From JBDKGH01 sp039798265 (lineage in GTDB: Bacteria > Bacteroidota > Bacteroidia > Flavobacteriales_D > Sanyastnellaceae), in contig JBDKGH010000151.1 in NCBI GenBank assembly GCA_039798265.1, positions 1 through 37,852 on the forward strand: DNA of 37,852 bases, given 5' to 3'. A model generated the notes under the pieces. That model worked only from the letters and a program-made list of their open reading frames with translations. It had not been told where the DNA came from and did not search any database. Made by a program: the position numbers and the translations under genes. Each line of letters begins with the position of its first letter. Position 1 is the first letter of the stretch. Below are positions 7,364 through 16,350 of this stretch, in pieces.

Positions 7364-8824
7364 ATGAAATCGGCCCTCGTCTGGTTTAAAAGAGACCTCA
7401 GACTTCACGATCATGCCCCGCTGATGAAGGCCTGCGAAACCGGTTTGCCGCTCATTCTGCTCTATCTTTTCGAACCATCGTTAATGGCACATGGTACGTG
7501 GGACAAACGACACGAGCGATTTATTTGGGAAAGTTTGATAGATATGCAAACTCGTCTTGCGGAAAAAGGGCATAGAATAATTGTGCTACACATGGAAGCA
7601 GACGAGGCCTTTGAGTTGATCTGCACACATACCGAAATAGAAGCTGTTTACAGTCACGAGGAGATTGGAAACGGTCTTACTTTTTTGCGCGACAAGCGCA
7701 TGAAAAAATGGTTTCAAGCCCGAGGCATTCAATGGATTGAATCGCCTACCAATGGTGTAATACGCGCACTAAAGGACCGCGATGGATGGAACCAACGATG
7801 GATGAAAACGATGACACATCCGCTCTTTCATGTCCCTTTTGAAAAAGCACTTCCCCTTTCTGAAACGGTTTATCAGCGTTTAAATCCGTCACCTTGGCCT
7901 GAAAAAAAGAAACATTTATTTCAGCCGGGTGGTGAAAGTACCGCCTTCAAGTACTTTGAATCTTTTCTAAACGAAAGACACCGCACTTACGCCAGCCATA
8001 TATCCAAACCAACCGAATCGCGCACTGCGTGCAGTAGATTATCACCCTACTTGGCGTGGGGAAATTTGAGCATCAAACAAGTGTTTCAGCTCACCACAGT
8101 AGCTTCCCATCATGGAGGTCATAAAAAACATCTCGAGTTCTTTCTTTCGCGAATACATTGGCACTGCCATTTCATTCAAAAATTTGAATCCGAAGAACGC
8201 ATCGAATTCGAAAATCTGAATACTGGATTTAATACGATTCGCACAGAACGAAAAGAAGAATGGATTGAAGCGTGGAAAACGGGCACTACGGGCATTCCGC
8301 TTATCGATGCATGCATGCGCTGTGTAAAAGAAACAGGATACCTCAACTTCCGCATGCGCAGCTTATTGGTTTCCTTTTTAACTCATCATCTCTGGCAGCC
8401 TTGGCAAAGTGGCACGCACCATTTAGCGCGCTATTTCCTCGACTACGAACCGGGCATTCATTATCCGCAATTTCAAATGCAAGCTGGAACGATGGGAGTA
8501 AACACGCTAAGAATTTATAACCCCACAAAGCAAGCAAGGGATCATGATCCTGACGGATTATTTATAAAAAAATGGGTTCCCGAATTGGCGCAACATCCAA
8601 AGGAATTTATTCATGAACCATGGCTTATGACAGGAATCGACCATAGTTTTTATGGCACAAAAAAAGATGCATATCCCACACCGATCGTAGACATAGAAGA
8701 ACGAGCAGCGCATGCGCGATTGCACTTATGGACAACCAAACGAAGTGATGCAGTGAAAAGTGAAGTTCCTGCTATTTTGAAAAAACATACCCACCGAAAA
8801 TCGGATCAAGAACTGCCCTTTTAG
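7364..8824 (+). CDS. Cryptochrome/deoxyribodipyrimidine photolyase family protein
   Basis: A flavoprotein of the photolyase/cryptochrome superfamily, which uses blue light either to split UV-induced pyrimidine dimers or for signalling. The N-terminal photolyase domain begins VWFKRDLRLHDHAPL. The C-terminal FAD-binding domain contains YLAWGNLSIKQVF, TGIPLIDACMRCVKETGYLNFRMR (in two stretches), DYEPGIHYPQFQMQAG and RIYNPTKQARDHDPDG, followed by FIKKWVPEL. The 486 residues are normal. It belongs to the bacterial subgroup with a PTNGVIRALKDRDGW motif; repair activity is likely but not proven by sequence. Its 3' end overlaps the convergent alkyltransferase-like gene by 4 nt, placing two DNA-damage genes tail to tail. 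Confidence 0.92.
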   Translation: MKSALVWFKRDLRLHDHAPLMKACETGLPLILLYLFEPSLMAHGTWDKRHERFIWESLIDMQTRLAEKGHRIIVLHMEADEAFELICTHTEIEAVYSHEEIGNGLTFLRDKRMKKWFQARGIQWIESPTNGVIRALKDRDGWNQRWMKTMTHPLFHVPFEKALPLSETVYQRLNPSPWPEKKKHLFQPGGESTAFKYFESFLNERHRTYASHISKPTESRTACSRLSPYLAWGNLSIKQVFQLTTVASHHGGHKKHLEFFLSRIHWHCHFIQKFESEERIEFENLNTGFNTIRTERKEEWIEAWKTGTTGIPLIDACMRCVKETGYLNFRMRSLLVSFLTHHLWQPWQSGTHHLARYFLDYEPGIHYPQFQMQAGTMGVNTLRIYNPTKQARDHDPDGLFIKKWVPELAQHPKEFIHEPWLMTGIDHSFYGTKKDAYPTPIVDIEERAAHARLHLWTTKRSDAVKSEVPAILKKHTHRKSDQELPF

Positions 8825-9144
8825 TTCTGTAGGTCCAGTTCAATCATTGGATCCCAAAAGACCTTTTTGAAATCTTGTACTTGGTCTTTCTTCACCTTTA
8901 CACCTTCTTTTTCTAGCGCTCTTTGCATATATAAGGGATCAGGAAAAGCGAGCTTGCCTGTAAGAACACCGATACGATTAACCACCCGATGAGCGGGCAC
9001 TTCTTTTGGAGCATTCTTCATAGCCCAGCCCACCATTCGGCTGCTCATTCCCGTGCCTAAATATTTCGCAATTGCACCGTAAGAGGTCACTCGTCCCTTC
9101 GGAACAAGTTTCACAATTTCATAAACATCAAGGTGAAAGGACAT
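8821..9144 (-). CDS. Alkyltransferase-like protein (MGMT-like, no active-site Cys)
   Basis: A 107-residue protein with the DNA-binding domain of O6-alkylguanine-DNA alkyltransferases (GRVTSYGAIAKYLG; RMVGWAMKNAP). In true methyltransferases the active site reads PCHRV. Here it is PAHRVVN, with Ala51 in place of the acceptor Cys. This defines the ATL class (relatives of Schizosaccharomyces pombe Atl1 and E. coli YbaZ), which bind O6-alkylguanine and flag it for nucleotide excision repair instead of removing the alkyl group. The length and lack of an N-terminal domain are normal for ATLs. It is convergent with the photolyase gene (4-nt overlap), and tadA lies 5 bp upstream in the same direction, so it may be transcribed with tadA. 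Confidence 0.92.
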   Translation of the reverse strand: MSFHLDVYEIVKLVPKGRVTSYGAIAKYLGTGMSSRMVGWAMKNAPKEVPAHRVVNRIGVLTGKLAFPDPLYMQRALEKEGVKVKKDQVQDFKKVFWDPMIELDLQN

Positions 9145-9149
9145 ACCTA

Positions 9150-9620
9150 TTATTTTCTTCTAGATCGAAAAAACGCTTGGAGTAAAGAAACGCACTCTTC
9201 TTCCAAAACACCACCTACAACTTCGCACTTGGGATGAATAATACCTTGACCATTTCCTTGATGGGCGCCGAATTGAGAAAAACCACGTTTCTCGTCATAA
9301 GCCCCAAAAACTATTTTACCAATACGCGTATTGTACGCACCACCTGCACACATTACGCATGGCTCAAGTGTCACATATAGCGTGCATTCGTCGAGTGACT
9401 TACCACCCAGATATTCGGATGCAGCAGTATATGCTTGCATTTCCGCATGAGCCGTAAAATCATGTAAACGCTCTACAAGATTATGTCCCCGTGCAATGAT
9501 TTGGCCTTGACACACTATAACGCATCCAATGGGTACTTCGTCCATATCCATGGCCACGGCTGCTTCTCGCAAAGCCATTCGCATGAAGCGTTCGTGCTCC
9601 TTTTGATCCAATTCTTCCAT
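9150..9620 (-). CDS. tadA: tRNA-specific adenosine deaminase (TadA-like nucleoside deaminase)
   Basis: A zinc-dependent deaminase of the cytidine/deoxycytidylate deaminase fold. TadA converts A34 to inosine in the tRNA-Arg(ACG) anticodon. The zinc ligands and proton shuttle are H58 and E60 in TAHAEMQ, and C88 and C91 in EPCVMCAGG. The 156 residues and the DEVPIGCVIV start region match TadA. Guanine deaminases of the same fold are an alternative, but the TLEPCVMCAGG and FGAYDEKRG features favour TadA. Upstream, TACCTTTA (minus strand, 9633-9626) is a one-base variant of the Bacteroidota -7 box. It is followed at 5 bp by the alkyltransferase-like gene. Confidence 0.88.
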   Translation of the reverse strand: MEELDQKEHERFMRMALREAAVAMDMDEVPIGCVIVCQGQIIARGHNLVERLHDFTAHAEMQAYTAASEYLGGKSLDECTLYVTLEPCVMCAGGAYNTRIGKIVFGAYDEKRGFSQFGAHQGNGQGIIHPKCEVVGGVLEEECVSLLQAFFRSRRK

Positions 9621-9642
9621 CGCGGTAAAGGTAGAAGAAATA

Positions 9643-10668
9643 TCAATGATTAATGGCGAGCAGCTTCTCCCATAATGCGATATTTTCTGGAAGTTCTAGC
9701 TCTGTTTGCTTCATGAAATGAAATCCCTTTTTGACAGAAAATTCGGCGAGGTATTCCTGCTCGGTTTGACCCGGAGTAGGAATAAATAGTGCTTTTTTAT
9801 TGAGCGCTTCTAGATCCATCAAGGAAGAATAACCGCTTCGGCAGATGATTAGCTTCGCCTGCAGCAGCGCCGATTTCAATCGAGCATCATTGAGGTGTGA
9901 GAAATACTCTACCCCATCTTTTATGCGATGTTCATTTTCTTCCAGCTTACCTGCTACTACCACCAACGGCAAGTGTTTTTTTCTAAAAAAACCTATAACC
10001 TTTTGTTCTAAAATGGTTCGTTGTGGCTCCGGACCGCTCAGCACAAGCAGATAAGGAGAAGACAAACGCCACCCTTCCGATTGTACGAGAGAGAAACGCG
10101 AAAGAGGCCCGATAAAACGTGCATTTTTCCAGCGCTTATTTTCACATAACTCACCCGACAAGCGAAACTCTTTTTTTACAAAATCAGGGATTCTTACTTC
10201 ATTATAAGGCTTTGCGAGCTTATAAAGTTGCCTATTCAGATACCAACGCAGCCAAAACGGAGCTCTCAAATTAAGTTGATGAGTAATAAATACCGAATGA
10301 ACATTCGGTAGGTAACAACCATATCGGTTATCACTGATAATTTCATCGAAACGATACTTTTCATGAACTTGCTGGAGCCATGCATGCTCCTCTTTCACTA
10401 CTCTGCAAATTTTCGGAATTTGTTTAGCCAAATGAATGGGTAAATCTTGTCCACGTTCAGAGTAAGTGATATTATACCCAGGCAGTCCAACCAAATGCGT
10501 GAGATGTGGGAAACGATTTCGAAGAAAGCGCGCAGCATTCCCATCGGAGGCTAGATATACCTGATGGCCTTTGACGCACTCTGCTTCCACCAGAGGAACT
10601 ATCCGTGTGGCGTGTCCGAGTCCCCAATTTAAAACGCAGAAAAGTACTTTTTTCGGTGAGTTCATCAT
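9643..10668 (-). CDS. MurG-like glycosyltransferase (GT-B fold)
   Basis: A putative GT-B glycosyltransferase acting on a lipid- or sugar-linked acceptor; the donor is unknown. The N-terminal motif VLNWGLGHATR is the glycine-rich acceptor-side loop seen in MurG and teichoic/UDP-GlcNAc transferase relatives. The C-terminal half has the donor-side pattern with LVLSGPEPQRTIL (about 210-222), LIICRSGYSSLMDL and FIPTPGQTEQEYLA. This corresponds to the glycosyltransferase family 28 C-terminal domain. It is not MurG itself, since the usual MurG neighbours and motifs are missing. Two adjacent ATGs at 10668 and 10665 are the candidate starts (341 or 340 residues); an upstream non-ATG extension is rejected. 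It is divergent from trmB. Confidence 0.82.
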   Translation of the reverse strand: MMNSPKKVLFCVLNWGLGHATRIVPLVEAECVKGHQVYLASDGNAARFLRNRFPHLTHLVGLPGYNITYSERGQDLPIHLAKQIPKICRVVKEEHAWLQQVHEKYRFDEIISDNRYGCYLPNVHSVFITHQLNLRAPFWLRWYLNRQLYKLAKPYNEVRIPDFVKKEFRLSGELCENKRWKNARFIGPLSRFSLVQSEGWRLSSPYLLVLSGPEPQRTILEQKVIGFFRKKHLPLVVVAGKLEENEHRIKDGVEYFSHLNDARLKSALLQAKLIICRSGYSSLMDLEALNKKALFIPTPGQTEQEYLAEFSVKKGFHFMKQTELELPENIALWEKLLAINH

Positions 10669-10711
10669 CACACAAATGACCAATTTTAGCCGTAATGTAA
10701 AGGCTTCGTTT

Positions 10712-10719
10712 TATTTTTG
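10712..10719 (+). promoter_or_regulatory. Bacteroidota -7 box TATTTTTG before trmB
   Basis: An exact TAnnTTTG match ending 7 bp before the ATG at 10727, implying a very short leader. It shows that the in-frame codons upstream of 10727 are not translated. Confidence 0.55.
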
Positions 10720-10726
10720 CCCGCTT

Positions 10727-11422
10727 ATGGGTAAAGATAAACTAAAAAAATGGGCCGAAAACAAGGAGTTTGAGCATGTGTTCGAACCGCCTCTATTACC
10801 CATTATTCGGGAGGGTCAGTCGTTTTTCATGAAAGGAAAGTGGCATGCCGACTTCTTCAAAAATGAGCACCCCATAGTGCTAGAATTGGGCTGTGGCAAA
10901 GGAGAATATACTGTTGGGCTAGCGCGCCGTTATCCTCATTTGAACTTTATAGGGGTAGATGTAAAAGGACATCGCTTTCACAAAGGAGCCAAAGAAGCCC
11001 ATTTGGAAGGATTAAAAAACGTGGCCTTTCTGCGCACACGTATCGAGTTTATCGAAGCATTTTTCGGTGAAAATGAAGTCAGTGAAATCTGGCTCACCTT
11101 TTCCGATCCGCAGCCCCTTGATCACGTTGGAAACCGCCGCATCACATCGAGTTTTTACCTCAATAACAAGTACCGAAAATTCTTAAAGAAAGACGGGATT
11201 TTACATATCAAGCATGATAACGATGGAGTTTATGACAAGGCCTTAGCCGAACTTCCTGCTGCCAATTGTACCATACTTACCCATCACCGCGATATCTATG
11301 GAGAATATATGCTCACACAACCAGAGGATGTTCAAGATATTCTGAACATACGAACGTTTTACGAGCAAATGTGGTTAGAAAAAGGAAGGAAAGTAAAATA
11401 TGTAAAAGCGGTAGTGCACTAA
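10727..11422 (+). CDS. trmB: tRNA (guanine-N7-)-methyltransferase
   Basis: An S-adenosylmethionine-dependent methyltransferase that makes m7G46 in the variable loop of tRNAs. The SAM-binding motif LELGCGKGEYTVGLA is followed by NFIGVDVKGHR. The TrmB catalytic segment is IWLTFSDPQPLDHVGNRR, a variant of the usual TFPDPW/PKxxHxKRR. The C-terminal part has DGILHIKHDND and the RTFYEQMWLEKGRKV ending. With the ATG at 10727 (MGKDKLKKW) the protein is 231 residues, normal for TrmB. The open frame continues 52 codons upstream into the divergent glycosyltransferase, but a -7 box at 10712 rules that extension out. Its stop codon lies in the loop of the bidirectional terminator at 11407. Confidence 0.94.
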   Translation: MGKDKLKKWAENKEFEHVFEPPLLPIIREGQSFFMKGKWHADFFKNEHPIVLELGCGKGEYTVGLARRYPHLNFIGVDVKGHRFHKGAKEAHLEGLKNVAFLRTRIEFIEAFFGENEVSEIWLTFSDPQPLDHVGNRRITSSFYLNNKYRKFLKKDGILHIKHDNDGVYDKALAELPAANCTILTHHRDIYGEYMLTQPEDVQDILNIRTFYEQMWLEKGRKVKYVKAVVH

Positions 11423-11438
11423 ACACCACCGCTTTTTT
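11407..11438. terminator. Terminator between convergent trmB and T9SS type B gene
   Basis: AGCGGTAGTG (11407-11416) pairs with CACCACCGCT (11424-11433) with one mismatch and a 7-base loop that contains the trmB stop codon. A T run follows on the plus strand (11433-11438) and an A run flanks the left arm, so it may serve both genes. Confidence 0.75.
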
Positions 11439-11441
11439 CTT

Positions 11442-14400
11442 TTAACGAAGAATCATGATGCTGCCTTCTTTCTCGATCTTTTCAGTAGTAGAAGCGGCTG
11501 CCGCTTGTAAACGATAATTATACACGCCATCAGGCAGGAAATATCCCGAGCCTAAACGATCGCCTAACCAAACATCATCCTTGTTGGTAGAGCGATAAAC
11601 TTCATCACCCCAGCGATCAAAAACGATCAAAGAAAAATCAGTGTCGCGAATATCAGCACCATAGATGCGGAATACATCGTTGATTCCATCTCCATTTGGA
11701 GTGAAGGTATTGGGTATATAAACAGCCAAAATATCATTAATAATGACGGTGCCTGTCACACGATTCGTGCAACCATTAGCGTCGGTTACCAAAAGAGAAA
11801 CCGTGTATTCGCCACCACGATCCATCGGGTATTCCATCACTACATTTTCAATAGAAGTAATGAACGGATTTCCTTCGGTTTCAAATTCCCATTCATAGAT
11901 AAGCCCGTTCCCTTGGCTATAATTGGTAAAAGTCAATTCTGTATCTTCAATGGTAGTGGGTTGTGGCTCTGCTAACCAACCTGCTGCTGGATTATTAAAG
12001 CAGTTAATCACGTCTTCGAAGCTTTGAGAATACAGACAACCACGTGGACTGCGCATGGTGATCTCCACATCATACAAACCTGGATTGGAAAACGTTACCG
12101 CAGGATTTGGCACATTGGAGTTATCACCTGAGCTAAAATCCCAAATGATCTCGGTGAACAAAGAAGGATCAGTTGTTAGTGTAAACTGAATAGGCAGTGG
12201 ACTACAACCTTGCGTAGTATCTGTTTCAAATGTGAAAGGCATGCTTTGCTCTTCGGTAAACAAGAAACAAACCTCGCTATAAGGCGTTTCACAGGCATCT
12301 GTCAACCGAACACAAATTGTTCCATCGCCAGAAGGATTATAAGTATAATCGGCTAGATCATCAAGCGTGGCTACGGAGCTACCGTTAAACTTCCATTCAA
12401 AGGTGTATTCACCGTTACCACCGATGGCCATCGCATCAAGGTCTATTGACTCTTCAGCGCAAAGAACTGTATCTGTCATCGATGTAACTTCCAGCGGATC
12501 ATAATAGAATACCCAAACATCAGTGGGAAGAGAAGTACAACCAAGATTATCTATGGCTGTTACCGTGTACATTTGATCAACGCCGGGAGACACGACATTG
12601 GTGCTTCCTGTGTAACCATTCGACCAGATATAAGTGAAGGAGTTCGTTGGATCTTGAGCGCAGTAAGCAAAGAGTTCAGCGGTACCTCCAATACAAATCG
12701 TCGTATCAGGAAGAGTTTCTACCACTGGAGATTGCACAGCAATGGTAACGGTGGCGCTCAATTCACAAGCATTAAATGTTTGCGTATACGTATAATCGCC
12801 AGCTGCATCGGTGTTTGGATCGAAAATATCATCAGTGCCCGAGCCATTTGGTCCTGTCCAAACTCCACCCGGATCAGGATTACCGCCTAACATCCCAAAT
12901 AATTGAGAAGGACTCGCCGTGGGGCATATATTCCATGTCGCATCTTCACCAGGGTTTGGTAAAGAGGAATCCACAGTTACAAATAAACTATCCATTTGTC
13001 CGCAACCTGGATAACCCACAGGATAACCCGTGACGACTACATAACCATCGTTGGCCACATTGGTGAGCATCGGGTTATTGATATCAGGATTCGTCACATA
13101 ATCTTCGGGCGTCCATTCCCAAGTAAAGGGCATTTGATCGCCGATGATTGTTGCATTCAACTGAATATCTTGACACTCGAAATACACGTCCGGTCCCGCT
13201 TCTATTCCAGGAGCGATGAATACCGTAATGGTAATAGTAGTATCGAAAGTGCAACCAAAATCGTTAGTAGCGTAGTACGTATAATCATAAGTACCCGATT
13301 CAGGAACATCGATCATGATAAAGTCGCATGAGCCATTATCCTCTGCGATAAATGGTCCTTCCCAATAAGTAGAGTCACACCCAGGACCATACTCAGGGGT
13401 AAATGAAATGAGATTGCCATAAAACTGAGGGTTGAAACCAACCGACCAGTCAAAGATGTAGCCATCATCTGCTCCCCACATATCGCAGATTTGAATTTCC
13501 CAAGTACCATTTAATGGGCAACCCACCAAATTAGTCCATGGATCTACGGATGCATAAGTACCCGCAGGTAAGGTACCACCAAAGCCCATGTTTGCTACCT
13601 CATCAGCCCAAGTTCCCAATGTAGCATCGGGATCCCAATAATAGTCCCAACCCACACCGGGTTCACCTCCGCCCACGGGGCTTGTGTCAATCGGTTCACC
13701 TAACCACGTTCCACCCCCACCTTGCTGGTGCACGATCATGGTGTTACCATTAGGACAAATGAAACTAATGGTAATATCTCCCATGAATGAGTGTTCGAAG
13801 TTGATGTAGAAATAATCGAGATCTGATGGCTGTGTTATAGTCGCTGTCGGATCAAAATTGGAAAACGTAATTTCATCAGAGAAACACTGAGACTGGTCAT
13901 CTGGGATGTAAACGAAGCCGCCCAAATCCGCCTGCGGTAGTTCAGTCCATGGTTCGCTGATCCAATAGTTCAAACTATCGCCAACATAAATACTGTCAGG
14001 GATGTTGAAGTTCACACCCAAAAATTCTTCTCCACCCACACACAAGTCGAATTCTGGAGAAATCAAACTAAAGTCGGGATAGGTGCTTACCATCACGATG
14101 TAATCGGGCAAGTTGGCACTGTTACAATCGTTATTATCGGTCAAATACAATTGAACACGGTATCCGCCGGGCTCGTTGAAGGTATGAGAAACGTTTGGCC
14201 AAGAAGTATTATCTGTTGTTCCGTCGTCAAAATCCCAATTGAAACTTTGCAAAGCAGCGCCTCCAAAAAACTGCGAAGCAGCAGCGCTAAAATCAACCGT
14301 TTCACCTGGGCAAATTTTAATCGGGCTAGGATCTTCCACTGTATTGATCACCGCAAATGGACGTTCACAAGGAGGACCACAATAAATCTGAGCGCCAAAG

Positions 14401-14783
14401 TTTCCAGTTACCGAGCCATCTGACCAAAAGTGAACGGTCAACGCTGCTTGGGCATTGGTGGAGGTAATATCGAGTGACTGTAGGTCATTGTATGTAAAAA
14501 CCCCCATAGAAGGGAACGTAGCATCAGGACCATCGAAGATTTCGAGTGTATCGCCAGGAGCTAGCGCACACACTGCCCAGTACAAGTTGATAATCGTTTC
14601 AGGGGCCGGTGCACTAACCGTAATGGTCGCATTCAGGTTATCGGTATAGTTACCTGCACTCATCCCGTTATCTACCAAAAAGCCGGAGCATTGGTTGATG
14701 TCCGCGCCAGTGATAGACATTTCCTGTGCACGACTGGCGAAGAATCCAAAAATGAATAAGACAGCGAGTAAATATTTTTTCAT
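11442..14783 (-). CDS. Giant secreted PKD-domain protein with T9SS type B (gliding-associated) C-terminus
   Basis: An exported surface protein of 1113 residues. The signal peptide is residues 1-20 (MKKYLLAVLFIFGFFASRAQ). A CUB-like domain lies at about 25-135 (GDTLEIFDGPDA; ALTVHFWSDGSV). It is followed by a PKD domain at about 140-235 (FNWDFDDGTTDN; SHTFNEPGGYRV). A proprotein-convertase P-domain-like region is at about 310-447 (FEHSFMGDITISFICPNG; LNGTWEIQICD). Several Ig/PKD-like repeats precede a last PKD at about 930-1008. The final roughly 95 residues (IPNTFTPNGDGINDVFRIYG to SIMILR) are the gliding-motility-associated, type B T9SS sorting domain, whose cargo usually stays cell-attached or is released without the type A anchor. 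Adhesion or matrix binding is inferred. The ATG at 14783 is chosen; a TTG one codon earlier is less likely. Confidence 0.93.
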   Translation of the reverse strand: MKKYLLAVLFIFGFFASRAQEMSITGADINQCSGFLVDNGMSAGNYTDNLNATITVSAPAPETIINLYWAVCALAPGDTLEIFDGPDATFPSMGVFTYNDLQSLDITSTNAQAALTVHFWSDGSVTGNFGAQIYCGPPCERPFAVINTVEDPSPIKICPGETVDFSAAASQFFGGAALQSFNWDFDDGTTDNTSWPNVSHTFNEPGGYRVQLYLTDNNDCNSANLPDYIVMVSTYPDFSLISPEFDLCVGGEEFLGVNFNIPDSIYVGDSLNYWISEPWTELPQADLGGFVYIPDDQSQCFSDEITFSNFDPTATITQPSDLDYFYINFEHSFMGDITISFICPNGNTMIVHQQGGGGTWLGEPIDTSPVGGGEPGVGWDYYWDPDATLGTWADEVANMGFGGTLPAGTYASVDPWTNLVGCPLNGTWEIQICDMWGADDGYIFDWSVGFNPQFYGNLISFTPEYGPGCDSTYWEGPFIAEDNGSCDFIMIDVPESGTYDYTYYATNDFGCTFDTTITITVFIAPGIEAGPDVYFECQDIQLNATIIGDQMPFTWEWTPEDYVTNPDINNPMLTNVANDGYVVVTGYPVGYPGCGQMDSLFVTVDSSLPNPGEDATWNICPTASPSQLFGMLGGNPDPGGVWTGPNGSGTDDIFDPNTDAAGDYTYTQTFNACELSATVTIAVQSPVVETLPDTTICIGGTAELFAYCAQDPTNSFTYIWSNGYTGSTNVVSPGVDQMYTVTAIDNLGCTSLPTDVWVFYYDPLEVTSMTDTVLCAEESIDLDAMAIGGNGEYTFEWKFNGSSVATLDDLADYTYNPSGDGTICVRLTDACETPYSEVCFLFTEEQSMPFTFETDTTQGCSPLPIQFTLTTDPSLFTEIIWDFSSGDNSNVPNPAVTFSNPGLYDVEITMRSPRGCLYSQSFEDVINCFNNPAAGWLAEPQPTTIEDTELTFTNYSQGNGLIYEWEFETEGNPFITSIENVVMEYPMDRGGEYTVSLLVTDANGCTNRVTGTVIINDILAVYIPNTFTPNGDGINDVFRIYGADIRDTDFSLIVFDRWGDEVYRSTNKDDVWLGDRLGSGYFLPDGVYNYRLQAAAASTTEKIEKEGSIMILR

Positions 14784-14923
14784 CAATTACTTGAGATATA
14801 GGGATCTACTTTAAGACCGAAAGTTAACGGATTAAGTTGCATACAACTCACTTTCAGGAGCAAAGTTTTCACCTTTGAAGGGCTAAATTTTCTCGTTAGG
14901 GCTATTAATGGCCGTTTTGACCT

Positions 14924-14931
14924 TAAATTTG
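14924..14931 (+). promoter_or_regulatory. Bacteroidota -7 box TAAATTTG before mgtE
   Basis: An exact TAnnTTTG match 33 bp before the mgtE ATG. The 181-bp intergenic region also contains a small hairpin, AGTTG-CATA-CAACT (14835-14848), of unknown meaning. I see no recognisable magnesium riboswitch. Confidence 0.5.
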
Positions 14932-14964
14932 CACCTCATTTAACCCAAATCCGGCTTTCCCATT

Positions 14965-16350
14965 ATGCAGCTTCACCTCACCAAAGAACTGCTTGCTAAT
15001 CTCCGCGACATGATTGCGGACGGGAAAGATACGGCCATTCAAAACATTCTTGTTGATCTACACCCTGCTGATATAGCCGAGCTCATCGATGAACTTCGCG
15101 CAGATGAGGCCGTGTATATCTACCGTTTGATGGAAGATGAGCGCGCCGCAGAGGTGATGCTCGAATTGGACGATGATGTTCGTGAAAAACTCCTTTCTAG
15201 CCTCACCAGTCGTGAGATTGCAGAAGATCTGATCGAAAACTTCGACTCGGATGACGCGGCCGACTTGATCGCGGAACTTCCCGAGGGCAAACAAGAAGAG
15301 GTAATTGCCTTGCTTGAAGACGAGGAGCAAGCCAGCGATATCATCGACCTGATGACCTATGAAGAAGGTACTGCTGGTGCCTTGATGGCCAAGGAAATCG
15401 TAAAGGTGAATCAAAATTGGACGGTAGCACACGCGGTGCGCGAAATGCGCCGACAAGCAGAAGATACCGATCAGATTTATACCATTTATGTAGTGGACGA
15501 TAAAGACTTCTTGCTAGGCACGCTGAGCATGAAGAACATGATTTTCGCCTCTGCTAGTATGCGCACTACGGTTCGTGAACTTTACAAAGACGGAAAAGTA
15601 CGCACCGTAAAAGTGACCGACTCCGCCGAAGATGTCGCCAATGTGATGAAAAAATACGACTTAGTAGTTGTGCCTGTTGTGAGCGAAGTGGGTATTCTTC
15701 TCGGACGCATTACCATCGACGACGTAGTAGACGTTATCCAAGAAGAAGCTGATAAAGACTACGCATTGGCATCGGGTATCTCTGAAGACGTAGAATCGAG
15801 CGATGATGTATGGACACTCACACGAGCCCGCTTACCTTGGCTTCTCATCGGTATGGCCGGTGGTATGAGCAGCGCATATGTAATTGGGGTTTTTGATATT
15901 ACCGAAAATCCGCAGATGGCCATCTTCATGCCGCTCATCGCCGCTACCGGCGGAAATGTTGGAGTACAATCTGCCGCTCTTGTGGTAAAAGCATTGGCCA
16001 ACCAAAGCGCGTTGGATGGTACCGTTTGGCAAAAACTCGCGAAAGAATTTAGCGTAGGATTGGTGAATGCCTTGATTTGTTCTGCGGTTATTCTATTGGC
16101 CAGTCAGCTTTTTCATTTTGATCTAGCACTCAGCTTAACGGCTGCTCTTGCCCTTTTTAGCGTAATCATTTTCGCCAGTTTTACAGGCACTTATATTCCG
16201 CTCACCCTTAATAAATGGGGAATTGATCCCGCTTTGGCCACTGGTCCATTTATCACCACTACCAATGACATCATTGGTTTGATCATTTATTTCTCCGTAG
16301 GGCATTACTTCATGACGCATTTTTCGGGCTTGCCTCATTCCATTTTCTGA
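14965..16350 (+). CDS. mgtE: Magnesium transporter MgtE
   Basis: An inner-membrane Mg2+ channel gated by cytoplasmic Mg2+. Residues about 1-130 form the acidic MgtE N-domain of superhelical repeats (LHPADIAELIDEL; DDAADLIAELPEG). Residues about 135-255 are a CBS pair (YTIYVVDDKDFLLGTLSM; VVPVVSEVGILLGRITIDDVVDVI). The C-terminal 170 residues hold five membrane helices, beginning RLPWLLIGMAGG. They carry the conserved pore motifs IAATGGNVGVQSAAL and NDIIGLIIYF. The 461 residues are normal. Its TGA stop overlaps the ATG of the downstream dehydrogenase by one base, so the two genes are co-translated, although a functional link is not obvious. Confidence 0.96.
   Translation: MQLHLTKELLANLRDMIADGKDTAIQNILVDLHPADIAELIDELRADEAVYIYRLMEDERAAEVMLELDDDVREKLLSSLTSREIAEDLIENFDSDDAADLIAELPEGKQEEVIALLEDEEQASDIIDLMTYEEGTAGALMAKEIVKVNQNWTVAHAVREMRRQAEDTDQIYTIYVVDDKDFLLGTLSMKNMIFASASMRTTVRELYKDGKVRTVKVTDSAEDVANVMKKYDLVVVPVVSEVGILLGRITIDDVVDVIQEEADKDYALASGISEDVESSDDVWTLTRARLPWLLIGMAGGMSSAYVIGVFDITENPQMAIFMPLIAATGGNVGVQSAALVVKALANQSALDGTVWQKLAKEFSVGLVNALICSAVILLASQLFHFDLALSLTAALALFSVIIFASFTGTYIPLTLNKWGIDPALATGPFITTTNDIIGLIIYFSVGHYFMTHFSGLPHSIF

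Noticed and set aside
10571..10726. A 52-codon N-terminal extension of trmB.
   Set aside because: It overlaps the divergent glycosyltransferase gene, is not TrmB-like, and an exact -7 box lies just before ATG 10727.
12573..13331. Plus-strand frames of 85-111 codons inside the 1113-residue T9SS gene.
   Set aside because: They are antisense to a long, well-supported coding region and resemble no protein family.
14784..14964. Possible magnesium riboswitch upstream of mgtE.
   Set aside because: Only a 5-bp hairpin is present; there is no M-box-like layout and too little sequence between the -7 box and the ATG for a riboswitch.
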